Shown piece by piece: positions 8,178-15,874 of a stretch of DNA of 64,000 nucleotides. Made by a program: the position numbers and the translations under genes. Position 1 is the first letter of the stretch. Every line of letters starts with the position of its first letter. Under the pieces are notes generated by a model. The model was not told the origin of the DNA, did no database searches, and worked only from the letters and a program-made list of their open reading frames with translations. Location of the stretch: contig DGWH01000038.1 in assembly GCA_002395225.1 (NCBI GenBank), positions 42,561 to 106,560 of the forward strand, written 5' to 3'. The stretch is from Christensenella sp. UBA4263. GTDB lineage: Bacteria; Bacillota; Clostridia; Christensenellales; Aristaeellaceae.

Positions 8178-9860
8178 ATGGATCAACTCTTACGTTACTC
8201 TGAACTGATGGATCAGCTGGTCGATCTGATGACCGTGACCGGCACTTTTGATCTTCGGCGTATTTATGCGGTTCTGACAGAATTGTCCAGAATTCTGCGT
8301 GCATCCAAAGGCATAACTTCGTTTTATAAGACTCCAGAACATGCAAGGCTGGGAAAAGGGGAAAAGTATGTCTGTTATGACAGCGGTGAACCTTCTCATC
8401 TTGTTCTGAAAGAGCAGGCTGTCACGGCGACCGGCATGACGGCGGTCTGTGAGGTCTATCAGGCAGATGATGAACCGCCGTTTACTGACCTTGAGCGCAG
8501 CCGTATTCAGCGGATTCAGCGCATGATGATCACGTTCATGAGCAGAAAACGGCTGAGTGATGAGGTGGAACGCCTCACGTTTTATGATGATGAAGGGTAT
8601 CGGAATCTCCGCTATTATTTCAGTCATATCGGCGGGCTTGCCCGGGAGGGACAGCTGGCCGGTAAAGGGGCGGGCAGATTCAATCTCCGTCACCTGTCCA
8701 GAATAAACCGGGATATCGGGAGAGCGTCAGGCAACATTCTGATGAGAAACTATATCTCGGCGCTGGAGGAGATAATCGGCGAGACCGGATTTGTCTGTCG
8801 GCTTGGCGGGGATAATTTTGTGTTTCTGTGCAGCAAAGAATGCATGGAGGCAGTGGAAGCGGTTCTGCGCGGAATCCCGGTTGAATACGAAAAAAACAAG
8901 GGCGAACGGGTTATGATATCTGCCATCGCCGGGCTGTATCTCATTCCGGAAAATGCGGAGACCAGAACGCCGGATGAGGTGATGGACCACATTATCTCTG
9001 CATACGAAAGCGCACGGAATGATGGCAAAGAGACGATTGTTTACAGCACGGATCAGCTGATTCATGAGAAGGAAAAGATTCTTGCGGTTCAGCAGGCATT
9101 TTCGAAAGCTGTCCAGAACGAGGAGTTCCTGGTATATTATCAGCCGAAAATCGATGTCATCGACAACGAGATAACGGGCGCTGAGGCACTGTGCAGATGG
9201 AATCATGAAGGGAAAATCATTTCACCTGCTGAGTTTATTCCCATTCTTGAGCGGAATCTGGATATCTGCAAACTGGATTTTTACATGCTGGATCATGTCT
9301 GCCGCGATATCCGGCGCTGGCTGGATGAAGGGAAGAAAGTGGTCCGTGTCTCGGTCAATTTCTCCCGGAAGCATATGATTGATGCGGACTTGTTCGACCA
9401 TATTGTAAAAATCATCGACAGTCACCATGTTCCGCACAAGTATCTTGAAATTGAGCTGACGGAAACGACAACGGATGTGGAATTCCGGGATCTCAAGCAG
9501 ATGGTAAACAGTCTGCAGTGCGAAGGAATTTCAACCTCTGTCGATGATTTCGGCATTGGTTATTCTTCTCTGCGTCTTCTCAAGGATATCCCGTGGAATG
9601 TGCTCAAGGTCGACAAAAGCTTCCTGCCGAATGAGAATCAGGAGGAAGCAGACAGAAACAGCATTTTGTTCAAGTATGTGATTGCCATGGCCAGAGAGCT
9701 GGGCCTTGAGTGTATTGCGGAAGGGGTAGAAACGAAAGAGCAGGTGGAGGTCCTCAGAGACAATTCCTGCAATATCGCACAGGGCTTCTACTATGATAAA
9801 CCGCTTCCGGTTGAGGACTATGAGAAACGACTGGATCATTATACCTATAAAAACATGTAA
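8178..9860 (+). CDS. Cyclic-di-GMP phosphodiesterase with degenerate GGDEF and intact EAL domain
   Basis: The start is ATG 8178, preceded by GGGGGAAAT. The 560-residue protein has no membrane segment. The N-terminal ~150 residues look like a GAF-type or helical sensor region. A GGDEF-family domain covers about 165-300, with the signature changed to GGDNF (from Gly210), so cyclase activity is doubtful. The EAL domain covers about 310-555, with EAL intact (Glu336 in AEALCRW), the DDFGIGYSSL loop and EGVET. These are features of active EAL phosphodiesterases, which hydrolyse c-di-GMP to pGpG. The degenerate GGDEF may act as a GTP- or c-di-GMP-sensing regulatory domain, as in known relatives; that is inference. 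A near-identical C-terminal remnant lies just upstream at 7815-7896. Confidence 0.88.
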   Translation: MDQLLRYSELMDQLVDLMTVTGTFDLRRIYAVLTELSRILRASKGITSFYKTPEHARLGKGEKYVCYDSGEPSHLVLKEQAVTATGMTAVCEVYQADDEPPFTDLERSRIQRIQRMMITFMSRKRLSDEVERLTFYDDEGYRNLRYYFSHIGGLAREGQLAGKGAGRFNLRHLSRINRDIGRASGNILMRNYISALEEIIGETGFVCRLGGDNFVFLCSKECMEAVEAVLRGIPVEYEKNKGERVMISAIAGLYLIPENAETRTPDEVMDHIISAYESARNDGKETIVYSTDQLIHEKEKILAVQQAFSKAVQNEEFLVYYQPKIDVIDNEITGAEALCRWNHEGKIISPAEFIPILERNLDICKLDFYMLDHVCRDIRRWLDEGKKVVRVSVNFSRKHMIDADLFDHIVKIIDSHHVPHKYLEIELTETTTDVEFRDLKQMVNSLQCEGISTSVDDFGIGYSSLRLLKDIPWNVLKVDKSFLPNENQEEADRNSILFKYVIAMARELGLECIAEGVETKEQVEVLRDNSCNIAQGFYYDKPLPVEDYEKRLDHYTYKNM

Positions 9861-9888
9861 GGCCGTCCGGGACGGCCTTATTCTTTAT
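9858..9888 (+). terminator. Rho-independent terminator (paralogue copy 2)
   Basis: Stem TAAGGCCGTC-CGG-GACGGCCTTA is followed by TTCTTTA. The stop codon of the EAL gene is part of the stem. It is the sister of the terminator at 7894. Confidence 0.85.
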
Positions 9889-9988
9889 GAGCAGCTCATA
9901 AAGGATAAGTGCTGGATGAAAAACAGGGAAAGGAATGCCTTGCAGGCGACTGTTTTGTCACTTGCCTGAGTGACAGGATCATAAGTCA

Positions 9989-10020
9989 GGATTTGATCAG
10001 TTGTCGCTATATGACAGGGC
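9989..10020 (-). repeat. Intergenic hairpin repeat, copy 2
   Basis: Read on the minus strand it is GCCCTGTCATATAGCGACA, then a CAAATCC element. It lies 11 bases before the start of the broken ATPase gene. Its hairpin is weaker than that of the other copies. Confidence 0.45.
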
Positions 10021-10030
10021 TGCTTTGAAG

Positions 10031-11616
10031 ATGGGCGTTTACTTAAATCCTGGAAACAGCGGATTTGCAGAGATCTTGCAGACCGATTATGTTGATAAAA
10101 CCGGCTTGATCGGCCTGATCAACAGAACTATTGGTACAAAGAAAAAACTAACATGCATCAGCAGACCGCGCAGATTTGGAAAATCCTATACGGCACAAAT
10201 GCTGTGCGCGTATTATGATAAGACATGTGATTCCCGGGAATTCTTTGCACCGTTCATAATTTCACAGGATCAGACCTATGAAAATCACCTCGGGAAGTAT
10301 GATGTGATCTACGTTGATATGACGTATATCAAACAGTATTGTGATAACTATGACACACTTGTCGAATACTAACCAAAAAAATAACCGAGGAGCTGCTTGC
10401 AGCATATCCTGAAATCAAGGCAAGCAATGAATTCCCTGCAACATTAATGAGAGCGGCGGACTTCATTGGCAATCGATTTATTGTCATTATAGATGAGTGG
10501 GATGCACCGCTAAGGGAGAATCAGACGGTTGCAGAACGCTATTTGGCATTCTTGCGTACATTGTTTAAAAGCAGTGCCACTACCTCAAAGATATTTGCAG
10601 CTGTTTATATGACGGGCATTCTTCCTGTCAAAAAGCAAAAAGGGCAATCGGCGGTTTCAGACTTCAGAGAATACACGATGATCAAGCCGCGTCAGTTTGG
10701 CGAGTACGTAGGATTTACAGAGGAAGAAGTTCGGAAATTGTGTGAGCAGCATGATAGCTGTTTCGACCAGATGAAACGCTGGTATGATGGATATGCGTTC
10801 AGAAATGTCGGCGCTGTTTATAATCCCAGTTCTGTCATGCAGGCGATCGAAAATGACGACTTTGATTCGTACTGGACCGAGTCGTCTGCGGCGGAGGGAT
10901 TGATAGAATATATCAGCAAACCCTATAACGGAATGGCAAAGACCATTGCCGAACTGATTGGCGGCATAGGAGTTAAGGTAAATACAAATGGGTTTGCCAA
11001 TGATCTGATGACCTTCAAAGGCAGAGATGATGTCCTGACATTAATGGTTCATCTGGGATACCTGGCCTATAATTCCGAGACAAAGATGGTTCAAATTCCG
11101 AATGAAGAAATCAGGCAGGAATTCCAGAAAGCGGTTCGGGAAGTGACATGTGAGGGAACACTTGAAAGACTGAAGGAAAGTGACCAGCTGTTTTTGGACA
11201 CGCTTGAAATGAATGGGGAAGCGGTTGCTGCTCAGATCGAGAAGATCCACAGGGAAGAGACGTTGCCGCTTCATTATAACAGGGAAGAAAGTCTTCGCAG
11301 TGTGATTAAACTGGCTTACTGCACATATAAAGATCACTATCTGCAGTTTGAAGAGCTGCCTTCAGGAGATGGATATGCAGATATTGTGTACCTTCCCAAG
11401 CAGGATTCTGACTGGCCTGCACTCGTGATTGAACTGAAGCGGAATAAGAGTGGCGATACAGCGATACAACAGATTAAAAACAGACACTATCCGGAGAGTC
11501 TGAAGAACTATGGCGGAGAGATTCTGCTGGTAGGGATTAATTATGATAAAGAGGCACCTGCAGGGAAAAGAAAACATTCCTGCAGGATAGAAAAGATGCA
11601 GCTGGACAACGAATAG
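10031..11616 (+). pseudogene. AAA-ATPase / PD-(D/E)XK nuclease-like protein, frameshifted
   Basis: Two frames together encode about 528 residues of the common AAA-ATPase-like plus DUF1703 family. The N-terminal part has an FAEILQTDYVDKTGLI start and a P-loop-like SRPRRFGKSYTA. The second part has a Walker-B-like FIVIIDEWD and a C-terminal PD-(D/E)XK-type core ending LVIELKRNKSG. The frame breaks at 10370: GTC GAA TAC is followed by TAA in frame one, while the protein resumes as ..T K K I T E E L in another frame. One missing base before TAACC (next to an A7 run) accounts for it. The start is taken as ATG 10031. The family is frequent and variable in gut Clostridia, and its role is not established. 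It could be a recent pseudogene or an assembly error. Confidence 0.75.
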
Positions 11617-11667
11617 GGATTCATGATGATGGAGCGAAGACCTGTCAATTCTTTGCAGTGAGGAAAC

Positions 11668-11691
11668 AACGCTGTCATAAGACAGCGTTGA
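11668..11691 (+). repeat. Perfect hairpin upstream of small protein gene
   Basis: CAACGCTGTC-ATAA-GACAGCGTTG is a perfect 10-bp stem with a 4-base loop, 20 bases before ATG 11712. It is not followed by a T tract, so it is not a typical terminator. It may affect translation of the small protein or be the end structure of the upstream transcript. Confidence 0.5.
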
Positions 11692-11711
11692 GACATGGGA
11701 AAGAGAAAGCA

Positions 11712-12191
11712 ATGAAAAAGGGAAGAAAGAAGCGCCGGAAAGAGGCACGAATCTGGTACCCGCAACAGGCATTTACTGCTGAATCAGATATCGTGAAGGC
11801 CTACCGGAATAAGTTCAACGTGGATAAGATTTGCGCGATGCGGGAACTCGTAATGCTGGGTTTGTTGCCGCCGGAAAAACAACAGGCGTATCAGGAGGAA
11901 CTGGCAGCAAGGGACAGAGAACTTGCAATGAAGAGGGAAGAGAAACGCAGGCTGAAGGAAGCAGCAAAGGCCGACAGCTTCGGCTATCTGGATGAGGACC
12001 AGGATGAGTATTTCTACTACATTGCCGGATACACGAGCGGTGGGGCCCCTTACGGCATAACCTGGGAAGAAGCAAGAAGAAATGGATATCTGGATGAGGA
12101 TGAGATGGAAGAAGCAAGAAGAAACGGATATCTGGATGAGATGGAAGAACCAGAAGAGATGGTTTTTCCGGATGATGAGCTCCCGTTCTGA
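11712..12191 (+). CDS. Charged small protein with tandem repeat C-terminus, unknown function
   Basis: The 159-residue hypothetical begins MKKGRKKRRKEARIWYP from ATG 11712; an earlier in-frame start would pass through a hairpin and is unlikely. It has a very basic N-terminus, a helical charged middle (EELAARDRELAMKREEKRR) and an acidic C-terminus. The segment FYYIAGYTSGGAPYGITWEEA recalls a short conserved tail seen in many Clostridia hypotheticals, a family I know only as uncharacterised. Two copies of EEARRNGYLDE follow, encoded by a 33-bp near-identical DNA repeat with 42-bp period (12066 and 12108). It sits between a frameshifted ATPase gene and degraded sequence. No function is assigned. 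Confidence 0.6.
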   Translation: MKKGRKKRRKEARIWYPQQAFTAESDIVKAYRNKFNVDKICAMRELVMLGLLPPEKQQAYQEELAARDRELAMKREEKRRLKEAAKADSFGYLDEDQDEYFYYIAGYTSGGAPYGITWEEARRNGYLDEDEMEEARRNGYLDEMEEPEEMVFPDDELPF

Positions 12192-12213
12192 AGTCTGTCC
12201 GGCAAAAATGTGA

Positions 12214-12400
12214 GTTGCCCGGATAACCGGAACGCGCCCGTGCCGGACCTTTGCGGTGGAGCCTGAAAGTAAAGATGACGAAACGTGGTTTCAAGGATCA
12301 TTCCCGTTTGCCGAATACGACACTTCCGGAGGCGTCGTGCCCGTTTACGGATTCGAAATTTCCTTCCGGCCTGAACCGGTCCAAAATACATTGGTGTAGG
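12214..12400 (+). pseudogene. Coding-like fragment, unidentified
   Basis: An open frame ending at TAG 12398-12400 reads, near its end, DDETWFQGSFPFAEYDTSGG and then VVPVYGFEISFRPEPVQNTLV. Its composition is protein-like, but no start with a ribosome binding site is visible after the TGA at 12211. It looks like the C-terminal remains of a gene. I do not recognise the family. Confidence 0.3.
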
Positions 12401-12429
12401 GGGACATTTGCTTGCTGTTTGCTGCAGAA

Positions 12430-12627
12430 ATGTCTGAAAAACTCGTGTATGAGGGCTTCATGTACGGTGAACCTATTGATGAGGATCTTTATCAATACTA
12501 TATCAATAAGTTCGAAGCCGTTCCACTGCCGAGGAAAGTGGGGCGATTATCAGTAGGTTTTATAAAGACAGTATCAAAGAAAATCAGGGAGGTGTACGAC
12601 TATGTTTGGTCAGACGAGAAGTATTGA
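12430..12627 (+). CDS. Small hypothetical protein, part of decayed two-gene unit
   Basis: A 65-residue ORF (MSEKLVYEGFMYGEPIDEDL...) starts at ATG 12430; an in-frame TTG at 12412 would add six residues. Composition is protein-like, with helical aromatic- and charge-rich segments. No known domain was recognised. The following ORF begins at 12602 inside its 3' end, as in coupled operon pairs. The neighbourhood is full of broken genes, so it may itself be a remnant. Confidence 0.4.
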   Translation: MSEKLVYEGFMYGEPIDEDLYQYYINKFEAVPLPRKVGRLSVGFIKTVSKKIREVYDYVWSDEKY

Positions 12628-12826
12628 GAGAGATGAATTGCAGGAGATCATAGATAAATACGTAGAACAGAACCATTTATAGGATCGTTTTATTCCGCCT
12701 CAGATACATGTCAGAAAGTATTTACAGTATATTGAGGAAAACAATATTACTGATCCATCGGCAATCCCAAGTGAGATCTTGGATTCCTTTATGCGCACGG
12801 AAAAGCCACAAATCGCAGTAGTTTAA
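12602..12826 (+). pseudogene. Small ORF interrupted by an in-frame amber codon
   Basis: From ATG 12602 the frame reads MFGQTRSIERDELQEIIDKY and VEQNHL, hits TAG at 12680-12682, then continues in the same frame as DRFIPPQIHVRKYLQYIEEN to a TAA at 12824. Both halves look coding, giving 74 codons in total. A single-base nonsense mutation is the simplest explanation. The family was not recognised. It overlaps the preceding ORF. Confidence 0.4.
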
Positions 12827-12836
12827 ATAATGTTTT

Positions 12837-12863
12837 GCTCGGTTTAACAAGCCGGGCTTTTTC
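12837..12863 (+). terminator. Probable terminator
   Basis: GCTCGG ... CCGGGC forms a short stem followed by TTTTT, 10 bases after the end of the interrupted small ORF. The stem is short, so support is moderate. Confidence 0.4.
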
Positions 12864-12868
12864 GTAAG

Positions 12869-12926
12869 TTTCTAAACAAACGACGGGGTTATCCCTCAAG
12901 GTCTTCGTACGTCATTTGTTTAGAAA
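12869..12926. repeat. Inverted repeat with 17-base arms
   Basis: TTTCTAAACAAACGACG at 12869-12885 pairs with CGTCATTTGTTTAGAAA at 12910-12926 (16 of 17 positions), spaced by 24 bases. There is no transposase gene beside it. It may be a remnant of a small mobile element or a structured RNA. The rest of 12927-13216 shows only a protein-like frame at about 12952-13081 (VEDYAVDAQIVSGRGRPYAL...) without a start. Confidence 0.45.
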
Positions 12927-13216
12927 TATACTTTTGTTTTGGTGCAGCCAGGTGGAAGACTACGCAGTTGATGCTCAGATAGTTTCTGGGCGAGGGCGTC
13001 CTTACGCACTGATTACCGTTCAGCTTATGGGAGAGGCAGAGTCAAGGGAAGACGACCTTTTATCAGCTCTGTCAAGTCTGGAATCATGTGCTTAGTATAT
13101 CACAGAGGATTTACAAGCGATATTTATAAACACAAAAAAGCGACTCCAACGTGCTTTGATGACACGAACATGATGGAGCGCTTTTTCAAAGTAAGACGCG
13201 ACAGCCGGAAGGTGTT

Positions 13217-13370
13217 TCAGGCATCGAAGAGATCATTCAATGTAATGACGTGTGATATTCTTTCCTGATGGGCTGTGCCGGCCAGCCCATCTGAGCTGAT
13301 CATCACGATTTTCAGCGCCTGGTTTGTTTGAGTTTCTTCCTCATATATTCTTTTTTTATTCAGCAAAGAG
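13217..13370 (-). pseudogene. Possible C-terminal remnant of an AAA ATPase (DUF4143-like)
   Basis: On the minus strand the last ~45 residues of an open frame read EEETQTNQALKIVMISSDGL then AGTAHQERISHVITLNDLFD. The pattern (hydrophobic V-I-S-S-D, spacer, I-x-H-V-x-x-L-x-D-L-F) resembles the C-terminal tail of AAA ATPases carrying a DUF4143-type domain. Upstream sequence at 13440-13530 is AT-rich and not convincingly coding. The identification is weak, from memory of the family pattern only. Confidence 0.25.
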
Positions 13371-13664
13371 CTTTCGTCATCTGCACTGATCAAAATCAGA
13401 TTCAGGTCAGATGGATTATACAAACAAATCCAAATAAAGCCAAGAATTGCGCTATAATTGGATTTAATTTGATTTTTTATATATTTTTCTCCATTTTTGA
13501 GAAAATAACCAAAAAACTTTGCGAAATGGAAAGACGTATTTTTCATGATTATTCAAAATGCAGCAGGAAAATCCCCAGATTGCCAAAATTCGTGATTAGC
13601 TTTGCCGCACTGCTGGGATTAACGCTCAGAATCACACCGCAGATACCACATAGGCGAGAAATAC

Positions 13665-14279
13665 TCAAAAGCACCGGACACGGCCGGCCTGAATTTGACT
13701 AACTGTCGCTGCGCGACAGGGCAACTTCTCACCCGGCTGCGGCCGGGCTTTCTGTATTGTTGGCCCTTTTGGGGCTGCTTCCACCGATCCAATCTCTGTA
13801 TAGATCATGCCGCTTCCGCTACGGTCGGAGCGGTACAGGCTTATTTTTTCCACAGTCATCGATATGGGATTGATCTTTGCAGGCGGGATTCCTTTGCTGA
13901 AATCTGCATGCCGCACCAGGGTTAGGTGAGGGGAGAAGGTGCTGCTATCGAAGGGAATATCCGCCCTGGCCAGCTCGCATCGGAGCTGTTTTACCAGGGA
14001 GGCCAAAGAAGCGGATCCCGCGATTCCACCCCAGACAATGCTCTTCCGGAACGTGCCAAGATGCGTATAGCAGATCTCGAACGGAGAGAAAAATGCCGTT
14101 TCCATCGCATTTAGAACCGGCTCCGCATCCGGATATTCTCCGATGAAGGCCAGAGTCATGTGAAGATTCTCTGGACTCAGGTAGGTTCCGGTTACACCGT
14201 GGTGCTGCAGGGATTCCTGTGCCTCTACAAGCCCTTTTCTGATTTCCTCAGTTGGGCTGATGCCGATAAACAAGCGCAT
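13665..14279 (-). CDS. thpR: RNA 2',3'-cyclic phosphodiesterase (2H superfamily)
   Basis: The 204-residue protein begins MRLFIGISPTEEIRKGL and has both HxTx motifs of the 2H phosphoesterases: HMTL at about residue 40 and HLTL at about 122. These supply the catalytic histidines. ThpR/LigT proteins hydrolyse 2',3'-cyclic phosphate ends of RNA or ligate tRNA halves in vitro; the cellular role is poorly known. The last ~25 residues are encoded by sequence containing the intergenic hairpin repeat (13691-13722), so the repeat has apparently extended or replaced the original C-terminus. Gene order gives no strong functional clue. Confidence 0.82.
   Translation of the reverse strand: MRLFIGISPTEEIRKGLVEAQESLQHHGVTGTYLSPENLHMTLAFIGEYPDAEPVLNAMETAFFSPFEICYTHLGTFRKSIVWGGIAGSASLASLVKQLRCELARADIPFDSSTFSPHLTLVRHADFSKGIPPAKINPISMTVEKISLYRSDRSGSGMIYTEIGSVEAAPKGPTIQKARPQPGEKLPCRAATVSQIQAGRVRCF
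13691..13722 (-). repeat. Intergenic hairpin repeat, copy 3 (inside thpR 3' end)
   Basis: A perfect hairpin, CTGTCGC-TGC-GCGACAG at 13703-13719, is flanked by the TTTGACT element. It is read in minus orientation like the gene whose last codons it forms. Confidence 0.6.
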
Positions 14280-14309
14280 GACAGTCTCTTTCTTTTGGAA
14301 ATGCTTATT

Positions 14310-14603
14310 TTACGAATGATGAACCGTGTAATAATGCTTTCCGTTGACTTCACAGTAATGATAGCCGACACAATAGTTCTCCATCTGCTGGCCGAGCCAG
14401 TCAGCATCATCAATCCAGCAGAATTCGGTGTATTCCTCGCCGTCCTCTTCATACGTTTTCACTAGGTGCAGCTTCTGATCACTGCAGAACCCTGCATCCC
14501 AATCATCCAGATTAAATCCGGCGTCCCACAGGGCATTTCTGTCAGGCAGTCCGGTCAGCTTCAGAATATCAGATGTCTTGCTGAACATGATCACGTTAAC
14601 CAT
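14310..14603 (-). CDS. Small acidic hypothetical protein
   Basis: The 97-residue protein starts at ATG 14603 (MVNVIMFSKTSDILKLTGLP), nine bases after GAGG; an ATG at 14618 is part of that RBS. It is rich in Asp, Glu, Trp and Tyr (AGFNLDDWDAGFCSD, WIDDADWLGQQMENYC) and looks like a compact cytoplasmic protein. No family was recognised. It lies 30 bases upstream of thpR on the same strand and may be co-transcribed with it. Confidence 0.6.
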   Translation of the reverse strand: MVNVIMFSKTSDILKLTGLPDRNALWDAGFNLDDWDAGFCSDQKLHLVKTYEEDGEEYTEFCWIDDADWLGQQMENYCVGYHYCEVNGKHYYTVHHS

Positions 14604-14642
14604 TTTTATTTTCCTCATCAGGCTTCAACGTTGTCGATAGCC

Positions 14643-14697
14643 GGAGCAGCATTGCATGATGCCCGGATTTTGACTGACTGCCGCAGCGCGGCAGCTC
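14643..14697 (-). repeat. Intergenic hairpin repeat, copy 4
   Basis: On the minus strand, CTGCCGC-GCT-GCGGCAG (14679-14695) is followed by CAAAATCC and a second imperfect stem (GGGCATCATGCAATGCTGC). This is the same two-hairpin plan as the long copies at 50102 and 59955. The rest of 14698-14990 shows no gene. Confidence 0.55.
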
Positions 14698-14990
14698 CGC
14701 TTCTATCTACGTCCCCGATTCACATTTCTTGTAGAAATCTCGGAAATAATCCGGTCCTTCCATCCAGACATTTTCTGGGATTAAGATTCATTCAAACCAA
14801 ATAGGACTTCTCCATCAGGTTAAACCTGAGAATAGCAGACTCGACCTTAAAAGTCAAATCGGATTACCTGCATAGAAAAAACATGCCATGCCTGCGAAAC
14901 AGGGAAAAATGTGCCCGTGAATGCATCGTCAACAGAATCGTTTTCATTCCCTCTTTCCGGGCAGCAGCGCGGAATGAGAGCACTGCTGGT

Positions 14991-15551
14991 TTATTCGTCT
15001 TTCAGGAACTTCACCGAATAATCTGTCAGATCAAGCACACAGCCCTCGCCGTTTTTGATCTGCCAGTCAAAATACGGACGGTGAGGCTGCGCAAATGCAT
15101 CCAGGATGGACATGATTGTCCCGCCGTGGATGATCAGGGCGGAGGAATGTGCTCTGAGTTCGGGAAGCAGGTCTGAAAACGCGCGGACACAGCGTGAACG
15201 GAATTCGGCCTGGGATTCACCGCCCGGGAAGGGACAGGTTCCGCCTGAATCAATGTACGCCTGATAAGCCGGCAGCCCATTCAGTTCCGCGTAGTTTTTC
15301 CCTTCAAAGAGGCCGAAACTGCACTCACGAAAATCGGGAACAATGCGGGGCCGGATAGTTGGATAAAGGATTTCTGCTGTCATGCGGCACCTGAGCATCG
15401 GACTGACATAGACCCTTGCAACAGGGGGAACGCGCAAAAGGCGGAGGCGGCGGATGCCCTCTTCGCAGAGAGGTTCATCCGTCCCCGCACCGATATATCG
15501 CCTTTCCAGGTTGCCCTGAGTCAGGCCGTGCCGGATCAGAAGGACGTTCAT
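14991..15551 (-). CDS. cobC: Histidine phosphatase family protein, probable alpha-ribazole phosphatase
   Basis: The start is ATG 15551 (MNVLLIRHGLTQGNLERRYIG), overlapping the upstream stop by four bases. The 186-residue protein carries the RHG phosphohistidine motif near residue 8, a second catalytic region (FRECSFGLFEGKNYAELNG) and a late LIIHGGT histidine. In cobalamin loci this family dephosphorylates alpha-ribazole 5'-phosphate, or adenosylcobalamin 5'-phosphate, in nucleotide loop assembly. The assignment to that step comes from context, as histidine phosphatases vary in substrate. It is the last gene of the cobalamin operon. Confidence 0.8.
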   Translation of the reverse strand: MNVLLIRHGLTQGNLERRYIGAGTDEPLCEEGIRRLRLLRVPPVARVYVSPMLRCRMTAEILYPTIRPRIVPDFRECSFGLFEGKNYAELNGLPAYQAYIDSGGTCPFPGGESQAEFRSRCVRAFSDLLPELRAHSSALIIHGGTIMSILDAFAQPHRPYFDWQIKNGEGCVLDLTDYSVKFLKDE

Positions 15552-15874
15552 TTGATTCGCTGCCCGATTCCACAGATGACGCGGGTGACCTGATCGGACT
15601 GACCGGCAATCCGGCACAGGGCCCGTCCGGTCATCTGGCGCCACTCCCGTTCCAGCGGGTCCATGGGGACGATTCCGCAGCCGATTTCATCGCTTACGAT
15701 GACCGCGTCCGGATGCTGCCGGCAGAAATCCTCCAGAAATGCGGACAGATCCTGCCTGTTTTCCACCAGCCAGCGAATCCGGAGATGGAAATCGGGAATG
15801 AGTTCAGCTCCCGGATTTTCGCTGCGTGCCATCTCAAGCTGTCCCTGGCCTGTTCCGCCGATATACAGTTTCAT
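15548..15874 (-). CDS. Short CobU-like protein (cobinamide kinase family)
   Basis: The 108-residue protein starts MKLYIGGTGQGQLEMARSEN. The IGGxxQGxLExA opening resembles a short CobU-family variant found in Clostridia cobalamin loci. The glycine-rich loop GGTGQGQ lacks the usual GK[ST], so it probably does not bind ATP in the classical way. A later VIVSDEIGCGIVPMD segment matches the CobU region around its second nucleotide-binding strand. The full-length CobU is encoded three genes upstream of the operon end, so this is a second, divergent member. It overlaps cobS by four bases and the phosphatase by four bases. Function is unproven. Confidence 0.65.
   Translation of the reverse strand: MKLYIGGTGQGQLEMARSENPGAELIPDFHLRIRWLVENRQDLSAFLEDFCRQHPDAVIVSDEIGCGIVPMDPLEREWRQMTGRALCRIAGQSDQVTRVICGIGQRIK

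Noticed and set aside
10360..10385. Programmed -1 frameshift in the AAA/nuclease-like gene
   Set aside because: The stop precedes the A7 run, no slippery heptamer is in the right frame before it, and no pseudoknot is obvious. A simple deletion fits better.
12869..12926. Insertion sequence ends
   Set aside because: The inverted repeat is only 58 bases from end to end, with no transposase frame between or beside it and no visible target duplication.
13086..13268. Plus-strand 60-codon ORF
   Set aside because: No ribosome binding site, atypical composition, and overlap with a better minus-strand candidate.
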